A stretch of DNA of 64,000 nt, from the NCBI GenBank assembly GCA_028023455.1, contig JAQFVV010000055.1, positions 7,561,680 to 7,625,679 on the forward strand, written 5' to 3'. Source of the stretch: Epiperipatus broadwayi (Eukaryota; Onychophora; Udeonychophora; Euonychophora; Peripatidae). Positions 10,569-24,095 of the stretch are shown piece by piece. The notes beneath the pieces are model-generated. The model ran no database searches and was not told the DNA's origin. It was given only the letters and a program-made list of their open reading frames with translations. Positions within the stretch are counted from its first letter, which is position 1. Every line of letters begins with the position of its first letter. Both the position numbers and the translations under genes were made by a program.

Positions 10569-12251
10569 TGTGCCGACTACATATGATTGTAGTCACACAT
10601 GTATGTATTTATTAATAATAATAAAAAAAGAAATTAATTAAAGAGTAAAAATGAAATGAACAAAGAAATTAAAAGAATTAGGTCATTGATATTTTTCAAA
10701 AGTAAAAGGGAAAAAATATATATAAACTCGTGAAAGGGTTAATAATTAGTTGAAAATTAGTTAAAAGGCTGTAAAGACTTTTATTTCTAAAAAAGAAAAG
10801 AAAAAAGAAAGCAAAGGGAGTGTATAACAAAATACATCTTTTTTTCTCTTTAACATCATTTATTTTTTAAAAAAGGTAAATAAAAGATATTAGAAACATA
10901 TAACAAATAAAAGGTATTAGAGAGTTATGATATTTAGAACTTTTTTAAAAAAGTAAGTTTAATATATTTGTAAATTTTATTAAAATGTAAAACTTATACA
11001 GAATTTTCATCATAGATCTGTATAAAATAAAAATAAATGTGTGAATGGACATATTGTTAATCAGTGGCATTCCAGTAAACAACAACCAGAAAATCTATAA
11101 ATAAGGCAGACTGAGATTATTAATTAGTTGATTTTTGGAATTTCTGTTATCAGATTTATCTAAAGAACTAAACGTGAGAATAGCATTTCTCAGCAATATT
11201 AGTGGGCATATGTCTGTTAATATGCATGGCTAGTGGCCCTAAATGGGCATTTGCTCAGTCTTTACCCATCTGAATTTGAACTCACCCATGAAAGAATATC
11301 TGCTGTCTTGCCTGCTAAATAGATTGCCATTATTAACCATGCTATACCTGAAGAAAGGAATGAATGCTGCTAAGAAACAGGAAAGCAAGAAAGAAGGAGA
11401 TTAAACCAACTGCAATGGACCACACCAAGAATAACCTAGCCAGCTGGAGTGTCTAGTGAAGAATCAATTGACTCTGCAAAAGAAGTTCGTGTTCCCACAG
11501 GATGATCAAATATGTATCAAATATGTATTTATTGATTTATTTTATATCAAAAAGAAACATACTAGTTTAAAATTGAAGGAAGAAACAAAAAAGGGAAGAA
11601 CTATTACTAGAGAAGTTATTTTTGTTAGATAAAAGAATGATTACTTTATGCTGGACTTTTGCTAATTAGCTATTCTGTCATATAATTATATTATTTCAAT
11701 GCTTATAGATTTGTTTGTTATTTTAGATATTTGAATTCATTATGCCATTTAACTTGATAATTTTTTCTTTTAATTAAACATTATTACTGCTAAAAAATAA
11801 TTGTCTTGTTTAATTCTTTTTTCACCAAGTGAATGAATAACAGTAGCAAATTCAATCTAGGTTATTAAAACTTATGTGGTTAACTTTAAATTTAAATAAA
11901 ATAAGGGGACATATAAATAAAATTATTCTTTTATTCTAAAGAGAAGAAAAGTGGAATAAACAAAGAAGGAGAAGGAGAGCTATATACTCATATATTCTTC
12001 TAATACCATGATAATTTTCGAAACAATTATAAATATTTCAAGTGCTGGATGTCTAATGAAGCATTCCTTATGAATACTTTTGTCCAGCAACCAAGGGTCA
12101 TCTGACTGGGAAATATAACATTGGAAGAATATGTGCATATTTTTTCAGTGTTTGATCAGAAATATAGACTTAAAAGTTAATTAGGTTTGTATTTGCTTTT
12201 TGCTTGAGGTAACATTAAAAATTAAATATTAAATATAACAAAAACTGTTAC

Positions 12252-12285
<34 letters not shown>

Positions 12286-12286
12286 G
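12252..12286 (+). repeat. (CA)n(TA)n microsatellite
   Basis: A short CA run passes directly into TA, as at 59557-59601. Confidence 0.85.
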
Positions 12287-15035
12287 AACAATATTATTTT
12301 AAAATGTTTATTGAGGAAGAAAAAACATTTAAAATTTATATTTTAAATTTAAAGACATTATAATTAAGGGTGGCCTGTTAAAAAAGAAACATTAATCATT
12401 AAAGAGAACAGGTGAAATTTATATACATTATATTTTATTAATCAAGAATGATATTTTAAGTAATTTTTATAGTAAAAATGATATTTAAAATCTATATTTT
12501 TTTAAAAAAGAGTGAAACAAGTAAATAATTTTGCTTGGATTAAAAAAATATAAGAATAAAGAATTAATTCATTGACCATCTTATTTTTTTTAAAAACAGA
12601 AGAAATTGAAAAAAAAAACAAATCTTTTTAGAGTAACCTGTCAAAAAAATCATTTTATGAAAGAATTTAACTATTTCAAGTTATTTTTTATTTTTCTATA
12701 TATACACATATATAGGTAAATTTTATATATTTTCAACATTGAATTAATTATGAAAGATATTTTTAATAATTTTATTTTGATAAATTAAAATATTATTGTA
12801 TAAACAACAATGTGCACATACATTTATATGTGCACACACAGATATGTTTTAATTATTAAAATGTGATATATTAAAATTTAATCACTTATTGTACTTTTAT
12901 ATGATGATTAAAATATATTCATCAATTGTACTTCACATCTATGTGCAATATGTAAATTTTAATAATTTATTTTATTATTTTATGACAATTCAAATATGTT
13001 CAGAAATTATTAAGCCACATGTCTATGTGCTGTGTTTTAAGTAAATATATTGGATCATGTATGTAAACCACAATAGAATCAGAATGTGATAGATTTATTT
13101 TGTATATTAATCAAAATCAGAGCTAAATTATACAGACCTTAATTTCATTTCTCTTTTATTATTATTAACAAACTTGTATTTAATTGGTAAATTATTCCAA
13201 TGTATTTTATTCTAAATGGTTTTTAGAATATTATATGTTGCATCATCTCTTGGTTACAATACAGTTATAGAGCTTATGTTCTCTGAGCTAGATTTGAGCA
13301 TAATGGTCTATTATATGAAAGGAGGTATATATTAGTGCTTAGGGCATCCCATTGAATCCTGGTTGGTACTAAGAGTATATTATTTAAAGTCCATGCATTA
13401 CATTTTATTTAGTTTAGTCTCTATTAGAATTTAAGTTTATAGTTGGCCAGTACACTAATTCTGATTAGCATGTTTTAACATCCCCACATTATTGTTTTGA
13501 TTTTTATATATTCTGATGGATGAGCCTTTAGTTTGTGTGTCCACATTATGTTTAAATAATTGCCCTAAGCTGGCAAAGCCTAAATAATTGGGCTGGACTA
13601 TAGTAGACCCATTTCAAATCCAGTCACAAGATTGATTGTTGATTTATTTTTATTATTGATCATTCATGATGATGGATGATTATTACTTATTTATAATGCT
13701 GGTGAATTTATTTCATTATGCCTGTAATTACTCTAGTGAGTTAACTGGGCTAATCTTTCAGAGAGATGTCAAGATCTCTCATGCTACTTATATATATTAC
13801 TTTAATATCTCTGAACTTTAATATTAATTTATTTATACTTATATTACCTTACTTAAAGATTATACTTTTTTGTAAATTTCATAATTTGAAATATATTTGT
13901 GTTTTGATAACTTGGGGTTGATGATGAGTTTGGCATCACACCACCTTCAAACCTAACTCTAAATTCTGTATCCCATTATAATATATATATTATAACATTT
14001 TCCATTTAGCTAGGCCTCTACACGCTAATATAAACTGTGTGCAAGTTGATCAAGCTGTGTCAAAAAAGAAGAAAGTTGTATTTCTATCCTAAAAACACAG
14101 CTATATTTCCTGATCAACTCAGCCTAATAATTGTTGAGAATTATGCTATCAACAAGATCAGCTTTTAATTTATTTGATAGGTGCCAGAGTTCTACAAGAA
14201 CTCACTGAAACCGTGATATAACATCTCGCAAATTAAAAAGAAAAAAATGTTTTTAAACTAATCGGTATTGCATCATACCGTAACAAGAATTATTTTCTCC
14301 TTTTTGATTATTATTCCTGGGCTTGTTTAAACATATTGGCAAGGTAAATTCCATTTTAAATCTTATTAAACTAATAATAAATTTAATACTAAAAAAATAA
14401 CAACTATTATTAATAACGCACAATGAAAAGGTTGATAAAAGTAAAATCTCTTTTATTCTAACAAACTAAAAATATTTATAAGTTAAATTACGAATTAGCT
14501 AAACAGGAAAGTACACACATACTAATCCAGATAATGAATCGATTAACAAAAACAGTTAGATTAAGCAATTAAAGCAATTTAATAATTTTCCAAGATCTTG
14601 TATAAAATTCTTTATTAGAAAGTCTCTTGAATACGAAAAGAAAAGTCTATATCAGGATGGTAATCTAAGCTTAGATAAATAATTGTTTGCAAACTTTTAA
14701 GTCACTATCAGGAAAATTTACTCTTAACTTACCGGTAAGTTCATGTAGGTTTATGGGATCCCAGATCATGAGAATTTCCATTGGTCTCTCCTGCCGGCAT
14801 CTTCCATTATTGTTCTGTTCTATAGCTGGAGAAAAGGCATGGTTGTAGTGACCCTTTTATTGCAAAAAGCGGTCTTCACAAGTCCTGTTTCCATGCTTGC
14901 GTGACAGTTTGGTACAGCAAGGGGCATACCTGTGTAGAAGTATATTTCTTGCCACAGATTATGCTCGCGGAAACCTCCAACTTTCAGAGACGTAACTAGA
15001 AGTTAAAGAGAAGACCCAGATTGAAGTTGTCCTCT

Positions 15036-15045
15036 CCTTTTTATA
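15036..15045 (-). promoter_or_regulatory. TATA box of LTR-like family
   Basis: The minus strand reads GCGATATAAAAAGGAGAGGAC. It shares this and the following TTCAATCT-GGTCTT spacing with 38824-38860. It probably drives a retroelement transcript leftwards. Confidence 0.5.
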
Positions 15046-15419
15046 TCGCGATCCATTTTTGGAACTTCTGCGCACTCTTTTGTCTTTTTATCAGCGTATA
15101 AGATAATAATCTTATACACTCTCTCTTAAATTTAAGTTACAAAGTTCTCTTTTTTTTTAGCATTATTCTTCCATCTTTAATTAGCTAAAATATTTTTCTT
15201 TTAGCTTATACTTTTGGAATTCTTTTAATTTATCTGGATTAGTAATCTGTATGTCATTTATTCTTTCCAATTAGATAAAAAAAAAATAAGAATGACAATT
15301 TTAACCTTCATTGCACGTTTTAACAAAAATTATACTAATAAAAAAAAAAAATCTAAATTTACTTTTTTAGCTTTTACCAAATGCCAATATATTTGCAACG
15401 TATATAAATAAACGTTACA

Positions 15420-16789
15420 ATATATATATATATGCAGGTGCAAAAATATATAGACTGGATAAATTTTAGGAATATTTTTTCCATAAATGTTTTATGTTTG
15501 CCACCATATAGCACAGAAATAGTAATAAATATGGATATTATATTTTATTTACAGACTAGAAAAACTTCAATAAGATGCAGACTTCTAAGGATATGGGAAA
15601 AAGTGAAAAACCTATCTAAGTGTAAAACCGGATACATTATCAAAGTCTAATTAGTTGAAGTGATAATGTTTTAAGTCAAAAATTTCAAGAGTGATGAAAG
15701 AATCAAACCTGTCAGACCAATTAAGGTTGAAATTGATGAGTAAAGAAAAACCTAATCGACATTATGCAGAAGTATATTTAAAAAACACAAAACTACAGTT
15801 GATCAATTCACAGAACATGTCAGCTAAAACAATCGGTTCTCATATAGGTAAACAATAGCAATATGACCACTTCAAGGCTGGTTCTCATGTAAAAGTTATG
15901 ATATAGAAGTAGTTGTTTGGTGAATTTAGACTTTAACCATGGGGGCTATAAGCACGCTATAGTATTTGATTAATTATTGCTTAATTCTTTGGGTAGTCAT
16001 TAATAGATACTTGCAACAGATTGCTTTAAGGGAATGTTATGATGTAGATAGACAGACAGAGTATTTTTTGGACCAATCATTCCAAGCATAGCTGCATCAT
16101 GGAGTCAGCACATGTGAATGTTTTGAGAAGTATAGCCCTCATATGGCACAAATATTAGGGTCATATTTTGAGATAATATTTCAAATTCCTGTATAACTAC
16201 ATGATCAAATATTAATTTAAGAAATACCCTTTCTCATAGCCTTGCCAATCATCTTATTAAATATTTTGGAGCCACTTATAAGCATTGCTATAGAGTTCAG
16301 TATTTTTCATTAATAACTTCCAGATAATGTGAGTTTTATCATATTAAGAACTTTTTAAGCCAATGAGTCATTAGACAAAAGATAAATTCAGATGTCCTCA
16401 TTATTTTGTCTAATTTTATGTTGTAATAGTATAAATAAAAATACAATTTTGTGGCACTGAAAATGTTTTCTAACTGAAAAAAGTTTATAAACTGATAATA
16501 ATGAGTGCCATGAAAACTAGATGTATCATTTACAACAATATGGAAAACACTTCTCTGACTTGTTGCAATAACTCTATGTATGAGTACATGACAAGAATAT
16601 GTAAAAGTTTTATATTATAATCTTAAATCAAGAGTAATACTATGAATAGATTTAACAAACCCAATTCAACATCTATCAGTTACAGATTTTGCATTAACTT
16701 CAAAGTTAAATAGAGCATAAATAAAATTTTGAAACCAAGGACACCATTGTAATCAATAACAATACTAATTTTATTATACATAATATAGA
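15420..16789. other. No gene recognised
   Basis: A 72-codon ORF at 15432-15650 and broken readings to 15960 are not recognisable. The sequence is a little less AT-rich at 15640-16150, with several direct GGTTCTCAT motifs, perhaps an old transposon. Confidence 0.35.
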
Positions 16790-16990
16790 ATATGAATCAT
16801 CATTATCATCAGCCATTATCAATCCACTGCAGGATGAAGGTCTCTCCAAGTTCATTCCATCTCCGATCTTTAACTTCTCTTCTCCACATCACCCCTGCAC
16901 ACATTCTTATTTTCATCCATCCATCTCACATGTGGTCTCTTTCTTGGTCTTTTACAATCTCTTGGAATTCAGTTTAAGATTTAAATTGTC
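16790..16990 (-). pseudogene. LINE reverse-transcriptase C-terminal fossil
   Basis: The minus strand reads KRPRKRPHVRWMDENKN, then after stops TWRDLHPAVD, then a (TGATGATAA)-like tail. Proteins of non-LTR retrotransposons often end with GRPRxRWxDx..., then WRxLxxxxHPA, then a short ATG-rich microsatellite at the DNA end. Length and two stops show it is a 5'-truncated dead copy. No RT core motif is present. Confidence 0.55.
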
Positions 16991-17194
16991 TATCTATTAT
17001 CATCTCTTCTAGCAATATATACAACCCAACTCCAGTCTTTTAATTTTTTCAATATGAATATGATGATTAAAATACCAAATAAATAATATAAAGGGTTTGA
17101 ATACAGACTTTAAAATCTTCTATATTATATTTAAACTCCAAGTATATAAAAAACATCAAAGAAATAATATTGAAATATAAGTATAATGTATACA

Positions 17195-17465
17195 CTTAAC
17201 CTAGATGTAATTAAAAGGGATTTGAACCCAGACTTACAAGCTCCCTACAGTTACCTACTTTATCCAATATAACAAGTATACATATTACATACATGTGAAA
17301 AAGATAAATAATCCCTTTATGTATTTCATGCTGAACCAGCACTCATCAGTTGGCAGTTCAGCATGGAATACGTATATTGGAGATCACTTATTTTTTCACA
17401 TGTAAGTGACCAATAATGGTTATAATGGATAGAGTAGGTAACTGTAGGAGCTTGGTTCAACATGA

Positions 17466-17554
<89 letters not shown>

Positions 17555-17655
17555 GATCATTTATCTTTTCATATTTATGTAGTCATGTGCATTGATTATA
17601 TTGGATAAAGGGGATAACCATAGAGAGCATGAAGGTCTGGGTTTAAATTTCCTTC
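17195..17655. repeat. Family L fold-back pair split by (AT)n
   Basis: 17195-17345 (minus) has a good tRNA-like head: TGGATAAAGTAGG (A-box) and GGGTTCAAATCCC (B-box). It also has CTGATGAGTGCTGG with helix II GTGCTG/CAGCAT and GAAA. 17345-17468 and 17551-17655 are plus-strand pieces with the same tRNA-like segment, and (AT)41 at 17469-17550 separates them. Confidence 0.7.
17469..17550. repeat. (AT)41 microsatellite
   Basis: A pure AT run inside a family L element, at the place where the hammerhead helix III/cleavage site would lie. Confidence 0.97.
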
Positions 17656-18227
17656 CATTACAAAAAAATACTCATAAAAATAAATTAATACTTATAAACT
17701 ATTTATTTATTTTTAATACAGAAATTTTATAATCTTAAAAACAAATATTTCACTTATGTTAAAATATAAATTTATATAGTATAAAATAATATTACTTTTA
17801 ACCTTTTTTATTATAGTTTTTTAGTATATACTCATTACAATAATCACATATTTATTAACCATTGCTGATTTAAATGATTTTTAATTTAGAGGTTAGAGTC
17901 ATAAAATGGAGAAGTATATCTATGGAGTATTAATAATACTTAATTCTTTCCACATGTAGCAAAGGTAAAAAAATATATCTTTGTTCTGCTTCAAGTTAAA
18001 CATATTTAATATATTATAAAAGTTACTATATATAATTATATTCATTTATTAAGTATTTTATATGTCTATCACATAAATAAAAATAAAGATATAACTAAAG
18101 TAATATACGTTCCTCAACTTTATAAAGATTCACACACATATACATATATCAATAATTAATTAATACATAATTATTAAAAATTAATATTTGTTAAAGAAAA
18201 GGTATTATAATATTAAATTTCAAAAGC
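17656..18227. other. AT-rich, nothing recognised
   Basis: No ORF, repeat family or structure could be supported here. Confidence 0.5.
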
Positions 18228-18515
18228 AAAAAAACTTTTATTAATGATTACAGTTTCGACTGTACCAAGTTAAAAAGTATATAATAAGATCTGATGAAGA
18301 CTGCATGGTACAGTTGAAACTGTAATCAATAATAAAAGTTTTTTCTTGAGAAAGTTGAAGGAATAGAATAAGATCTGATGAAGACTACATGGTACAGTTG
18401 AAACTGTAATCAATAATAAAAGTTTTTTCTTGAGAAAGTTGAAAGAATAGAATAAGATCTGATGAAGACTGCATGGTACAGCCAAAACTGTAATCATTAA
18501 TAAAAGTTTTTTTGC
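18228..18515 (+). repeat. 84-bp tandem repeat with hammerhead-like core, inverted end (family P)
   Basis: CTGATGA occurs at 18291, 18375 and 18459, period 84. Each is followed by a hairpin (ACTG/CAGT), then GAAACTGTAATC in the first two copies; the third has CAAA. GAT before the core pairs with ATC after it. The first 35 bases (18228-18262) are the inverted copy of the last 40, so the whole is also a fold-back. Ribozyme activity is doubtful because helix I is short. Confidence 0.6.
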
Positions 18516-18936
18516 TGAAAAGTGAAAGATTTTTGAAATTCAATATTATATATGAAGACAGCAAAAACAAAGGAGGAAGAAAAGAATTTAAAAGGTATTA
18601 TTTTATATTTTTATATAGAATACTTTGGGAAATTATATATTTTTATAAAGTAAATATAAAATAATATTACCATTTTAAAATTTATTTAACCTGAATGGTG
18701 CAGTATTGAATAATAACTATCAATTGTTCAAATTTCTACCCTTGCATATTTTTTTGGACCCATAAGTAATATATGTTCAAAGCTGGTGACATGATAATTG
18801 AATAAAGGTATTATATTTACCATTAGCTTTGAATATCCAATTTGTTTTTGAACAATATTTTCTTGTATATCCTTTTTGCTTTTTAGTTGATTGATAAATA
18901 TAGCAAATATATTGGGTATCGATTGGTTCTAAAGAA
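18516..18936. other. AT-rich spacer, nothing recognised
   Basis: It lies between two repeat families; no ORF or motif was found. Confidence 0.4.
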
Positions 18937-19325
18937 AGCCATATAATACTAAATTATCCAAGCACTTTACTATTGTTACACAGTGCTTTATTTACCACCC
19001 TTTCTTACAGTAAATAAAACATTATGTAACAGTAATAAAGTGCTTGGACAATTTAGTATTATATGTTAGGAGATATAAAGTTCTGAAGAAGATTGCTGGG
19101 GCAATCAAAACTGTAAACTGTAAGAAAGGGTGGTAAATAAAGCATTGTATAATAGTAGTAAAGGGCTTGAATAATTTAGTATTATATGGTGGTTAGGAGA
19201 CATAAAGTTCTGAAGAAGATTGCTGGGGCAATCAAAACTGTAAACTGTAAGAAAGGATGGTAAATAAAGCATTGTGTAACAGTAGTAAAGTGCATGGACA
19301 ATTTAGTATTATATGATATACATTT
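18937..19325. repeat. Tandem and inverted repeat, family Q with hammerhead-like core
   Basis: Two direct copies (CTGAAGA at 19083 and 19210, period 127) have hairpin GATTGC/GCAATC but AAAA in place of GAAA. 18937-19011 is complementary to 19117-19191. The same family recurs with GAAA intact at 55538 and 55681. Confidence 0.65.
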
Positions 19326-19744
19326 GGCAATGAAATAAGAAAGAGTAGTTATTTTAAAGAGAGATATGCATTATACAAGTTGCTTATTTCATGCAAAGCT
19401 TTCCATCCAGTTCCCCGGTAAAATATAGTAGCAAATGAGGGGCAGATCTTTCCTCTCAATATTATTATCCTAGCAATCCATATTTTTGATTCAGTACAAT
19501 GTTCGCTTTCTCAGTGATTTTTTAATTAAAAAATCATGCTCTTTTTACAAATTAGGCAATCATTCAATAAACTTTTATTGATTTTTCCACATTCTTCTAA
19601 TATTTTTTTAAAAACAAACTCATTTTTTTTAAAAAAAATACAAAGAATAATTGTTTATGGATTGTAACAATAATTATTAACAACCAAGAACAAAATGTTA
19701 TTTTATTATTATTATTTATTCTAAACAATAAGTAATAAAAATAT

Positions 19745-20180
19745 TCACTTTCATATGTAATATATAGGGTATATGAGTATAGATTTTCACACCACCCACC
19801 ACTCTCCACCCTATCTCATAATACTGATACACTTGAACACATATGTTGAAAAGATAAATAATCACCAATATACGTATTTCATGCTAAACCAGCAATCATC
19901 AGTTGGTCCAGATAACCATCTCTACACATATATGCTATAAGTGCTCAGATATATATTAAGATAGCCAAACCTCATACTTTAATGGACAAGCTTCAATCTA
20001 CTCCACACTCCAACTCTTCAACCATCCATCCAATTGAAAATCTGATGATGGAATGTTCAAAGGCCACCCTGAGCCGAGATTCTTGTCACACCCATAATGA
20101 CCTAAGGTCAATCTGACCCCTCATGTAAAAGACATAATCCATTTAATCACTTTTATATGGTAAATTATTTTAGAATTGAT
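19745..20180 (-). repeat. SINE-like element, family L, near full length
   Basis: Read on minus: a body starting with GAGGGGTCAGATTGACC, then the hammerhead (19863-19910), then a tRNA-like stretch (about 19760-19835). The body has a fixed order: TCCATCATCAGATTTTCAA, GAAGAGTTGGAGTGTGGAG, then TATATATCTGAGCACTTAT. At least ten full or partial copies lie in the window. Confidence 0.75.
19863..19910 (-). ncRNA. Hammerhead ribozyme, family L, all core residues present
   Basis: Minus: GACCAA, CTGATGA (19896-19902), helix II TGCT/AGCA with loop GGTTT, GAAA (19877-19880), palindromic ATACGTAT as helix III, A at the cleavage position, then TTGGTG. Helix I is ACCAA/TTGGT, fully paired. Short self-complementary helix III is typical of hammerheads that cleave as dimers. 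Confidence 0.75.
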
Positions 20181-21156
20181 GGGTGTAATTTTTATTTATT
20201 TATTTATTTATTTATCTATCTATCTATCATATGTGCACACACATCCTGTATTGACCAGGTTGTTTATCCATAGTCAATGCAAATTATAATATATTTATTA
20301 GTACCATTTTATATAAGTCTCTCTTAAATAATAGTTATAAAACTTTTGTCTTGTTTTCTTAAAATATTTTTTTAGCATTTATATTGCTCTCCTAGTTACA
20401 ATGGGCAGTTAACACTTTAAGTTTTAATTACCCACTGAAGAGTAATGGCATTTCTAGGGTCTCCATATTTGGAACCAGTAAAGCAGAAAGTAATATTACC
20501 AGGGTTAATTAATTGCTGATAGTTTGTACAGTTTTTCTATTTGATTTTTTTTTAAACTAAGAAGAATTAGATATTCATTTACTAAGGAATAATGGGATTG
20601 ATTGTTTGGGTTGATTATTTGAAAACAAATAGTAAGCTTTCTTAAAAATTTATTTACTTGAAAAAAAAATTGAAAACTTAATTGGTTTTAACACCAAAAT
20701 ATGAGTACAGCAAACAGATGCATTTATTACTATGTGATGAGGCCTATATTTCTACACACATGTGCACACATATTTTTCTTATTACACTTTGATTTACAAA
20801 TGTCAAAATTTCTGCATTCAAAACCTATGAATTGATATTCAGTATGAAATGCACACCCTGGGGGTCATTTGCCTTTTATTTAGTTTCAAGAATGTTTATT
20901 AGAGTGAACATTTTAAAAATATTTAATGTATATTTTCAAGTTTTTTGGGTTTATTATTGTATCAGAATATCTATTACCCAACTGTACAAGATCACAAATA
21001 TACATTAACATAGAAAAGCAGACCCCCCTATCAATATGCATGCATTTTGGAACTACTTCACTTTTGAAGTGAATTAAATGTAAACATGTGGAATAACTTA
21101 ACTTCATATATATATACATTTTAGATATACTTAAATGTAACTTCATATATATATAT
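20181..21156. other. No gene recognised; (TTTA)n(TCTA)n at 20193-20229
   Basis: AT-rich spacer. A short tetranucleotide tract is the only defined feature. Confidence 0.4.
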
Positions 21157-22849
21157 TGTACCGGGTCGAACTGCTGAAACCACTTACACGTATATAAGTT
21201 TTGGCCGGTTTCAAACTCCTTCATAATACATTTATAATCTTATAAAGGTTACGTGAACGAACCGGCACATTCGAGCAAAATGGGAGATCTTATTGATAGC
21301 TTTAACTATCAACAATGGCCCAACTCGGCTGCTAGATTCAAACCCCTACTATCCAAATACTTTATTTGTTTCAGGGTAAACCCCAGGGCGCCAGCTAGTC
21401 TGAAGACTAACGTATTCGGGCAGTAGGCTCATAATCCAGTGCTCGAAACCATCCCATAAACTAGTCCAGTCTAATTTTAATCAGTAATAAAATATAGAAA
21501 AAGAATTGATAAAAAGAATTGACTGTCAAATAAAGTTTAGGTTTGAAGACAATTTATTTTAATCAACATTAATTAAGTTTTAAAGATAATTTATAAACCA
21601 ACATTAATTTACTAAATCTAAACATCTTGATAATCTAATTTAATACAGGCACATTTTTAAATTAACATTTCTAAACTAGTTTAAATATTCTTATAGATTT
21701 TAATAGTAGAACACTGGGATTTATCTAATTTAACTAATAACACTGATATAATGATCACGCACATATTAATTTATATAGCATTCACAAATATAATAATAAA
21801 ACATTAATAGCATTTGACACTTAAACACACATATCAATAGTTCATTTTATGTGTGATAGAGTTCATATAATTTGAATCTTGAATATTTATGAATTACAGC
21901 GGTGGCTACTACATATAAATGATAATAAATAAATGTTTACCTAGGATTTTTGGGAACATGGATATTGCTTGTTGTTGGCTGCTTCTGCTGCTTCTGATAG
22001 ATTATATCTAACCGGTTAGATTTGGACGTTTCTTGAAGAGATTTTATGCGAAACCGTTTGCTTTCCATTGTTGAAGACAGTTGAACATTTGATGGAGGAT
22101 TTCTGAGTTGTTATGCAGACATTATTTCTCAGGCATTGATGATCTTGTTGGAATAAAAAGGCAGGAGCACAAGCGTATATTTCCAAAAGCTGCTCAACAA
22201 TGCATGTTTGTTTCTGGATTCATAATAGAAATGCACTGTTATCAAGACTGTCACTGCAAACTAGACTGAATAAAACTCTTAACTGATTGTCCGATAAAAT
22301 ATTCCGTATTTATACCGATGAAGTGTTTTCCTTTTGATATCCTCCGGCAAATATCTGTTGTCAAAATTCTTTAGCAATTAATCATATGTCAACGTGTTTT
22401 TTGATTGATTGTTTAATCAGTAGTAGCTATTTCAAAACGTGTTGTTTTCATATCTTTAATTAGTAGCACACCGCTGTGTTTTTTTAAAATATATTTTTCA
22501 TTTATTTATAATATTTAATACTGATACATTTATTTTACATTCACACGCACATATATAATTTTACTCTACACATCAAAACTAGTTTTAAGATTATTTTTCT
22601 TCTTTTATTTAAATGAAGAGATTTATATATTTTTTTAAAGCTTTTAAATTGTATTTCACCAATAATAATAAACTCTTTACTTCCTTTTTATAAAACCTTC
22701 AGTTTAACTTTAAGAAAACCCCCTTTCTACTTTAAATCAATGATTTTTCAACTTTTATTTCAAACTCTTTTGCGAAAGATTTTTTTGTTTTAATAATTTT
22801 TTTACGACAAAATTATTTTATATACATGTACCAATTTGGCTTTGGCACA
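21157..22849 (-). mobile_element. Putative solo LTR, TGTACC...GGCACA, in a TA repeat
   Basis: It starts TGTACCGGG directly after (AT)n and ends TTTGGCACA directly before (AT)n. The minus strand carries GGTATAAATACGG at 22304-22316, a good TATA box, followed about 30 bases on by TTTTATTCAGTCTAG, which could hold the start site. Base composition is less AT-rich at 21157-21470 and 21950-22330 than in the flanks. No ORF longer than about 100 codons and no retroviral protein motif were seen, as expected for a solo LTR. Confidence 0.5.
22304..22316 (-). promoter_or_regulatory. TATA box of putative solo LTR
   Basis: GGTATAAATACGG on the minus strand, followed by a less AT-rich leader. Confidence 0.5.
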
Positions 22850-22861
22850 ATATATATATAT

Positions 22862-23152
22862 GAGAAGATTATATCCATGAGAACAGAGATAATTTTTAAC
22901 TTTTGATGTTGCTAAAAAATTATCAATTACTATTAATTGACAATCCCTGAGGCTAAACCAAGTTTTCTCATTAACCTATAATAACCCTTTTGTTGGACCT
23001 TTTTGTTGAAGTTAAAATAGATATTATATAATAATAAGCAGACTTGTTTAGTTTCAGGATTATCAATTAATAGTAATTGATTGTTTCTTAGCAACATCAC
23101 AAGCTAAAAGTTATCACTGTTGTCATGGATATAATCTCACTTCTATTCTTTA
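22862..23152. repeat. Fold-back element, arms about 100 bp
   Basis: ATTATATCCATGAGAACAG on the left pairs with CTGTTGTCATGGATATAAT on the right; inner arms include TATCAATTACTATTAATTGA against TCAATTAATAGTAATTGAT. The spacer is about 80 bp. No ORF. Confidence 0.75.
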
Positions 23153-23209
23153 TTAAAATAACAATCCATGAAAATATTTGATTCAGTATATATTGAAATA
23201 TTTAATAAA

Positions 23210-23682
23210 TGGCTAATTCCATTTTTAGATCTAATAAAATCTGCAGCCACAATATTTTCCAAAAGCAGCAACCAAATTAAACCAGTTGTGCAGGTCCAGA
23301 TCATAATATACTAATTGTCAAGCATGTAATCAAAGATCTGGTCTCTCTTTGATTAAAACTCAATTTTATTTGAGCTCATAGTGTATTTATATCATCTGAG
23401 GTTAATACCTCTATTTAATTTACTATGGCAAGTCTTAATATCAGGTGAGAATTAGAAGATTGATATATTTCAATTTTTATTCCTATATACATATACTGTC
23501 TTCCTAAGAACTGAAATAAGAATTTGAGTTATAGTCGAAAAGTGATCAACTCTTTGATTAGATTTCTAGCATAACAGTGTATGTATTGTGACCTGAGTCC
23601 CACAAGGTGCTGTAATTGGTTGCTGCCTTTGAAAAACACTATGACTGCAGATTTTAATAGATTTAAAAATGAAATTCCCTGT
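23210..23682 (+). mobile_element. Fold-back with GIY-YIG-like fossil
   Basis: The arms are about 23215-23310 and 23580-23682 (AATCTGCAGCCA against TGACTGCAGATT; AGCAGCAACCAA against TTGGTTGCTGC). In the interior one frame reads YLYLIYYGKS, a stop, then QVRIRR (23421-23450), like the Y-Y-G-K-S of the clearer fossil at 26416. The GIY-YIG call is weak by itself but gains from the shared fold-back context. Confidence 0.45.
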
Positions 23683-23754
23683 ATATTAAATATTTTCATT
23701 CATTTTATCTGTTAAAAAAATAATATTAAATTATCATATATATGAAATGAATAG

Positions 23755-24095
<341 letters not shown>

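Larger units (their letters stand above)
10569..15419 (-). mobile_element. Putative long-LTR / solo-LTR-like interval, TGTGCC...GTTACA
   Basis: It begins TGTGCC right after (AT)n and ends GTTACA right before (AT)n, as if inserted in a TA repeat. There is no long ORF. Minus-strand TATAAAAAGG at 15036-15045 is followed by TTCAATCTGGGTCTTC and a 300-base leader ending ACTTACCGGTAAGTT. The same block order is found on the plus strand at 38.6-39.2 kb, including AGCTAATTAAAGATGG upstream of the TATA box, so this is a repeated family. The 4.85-kb extent rests on the termini alone, and it may contain several nested pieces; 11058-11500 has its own TATA-like ATAAATAAGG. Confidence 0.4.

Noticed and set aside
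11348-11385. CTGAAGA...GAAAC as a hammerhead core
   Set aside because: No helix II can form between the boxes and no helix I was found.
18270-18570. 75-codon repetitive ORFs on minus
   Set aside because: The 84-bp tandem repeat is a multiple of three, so it stays open by chance; the repeated unit is the hammerhead-like RNA motif.
20913-21224. 103-codon minus ORF
   Set aside because: It spans the boundary of the putative solo LTR and AT-rich flank and has no recognisable domain.
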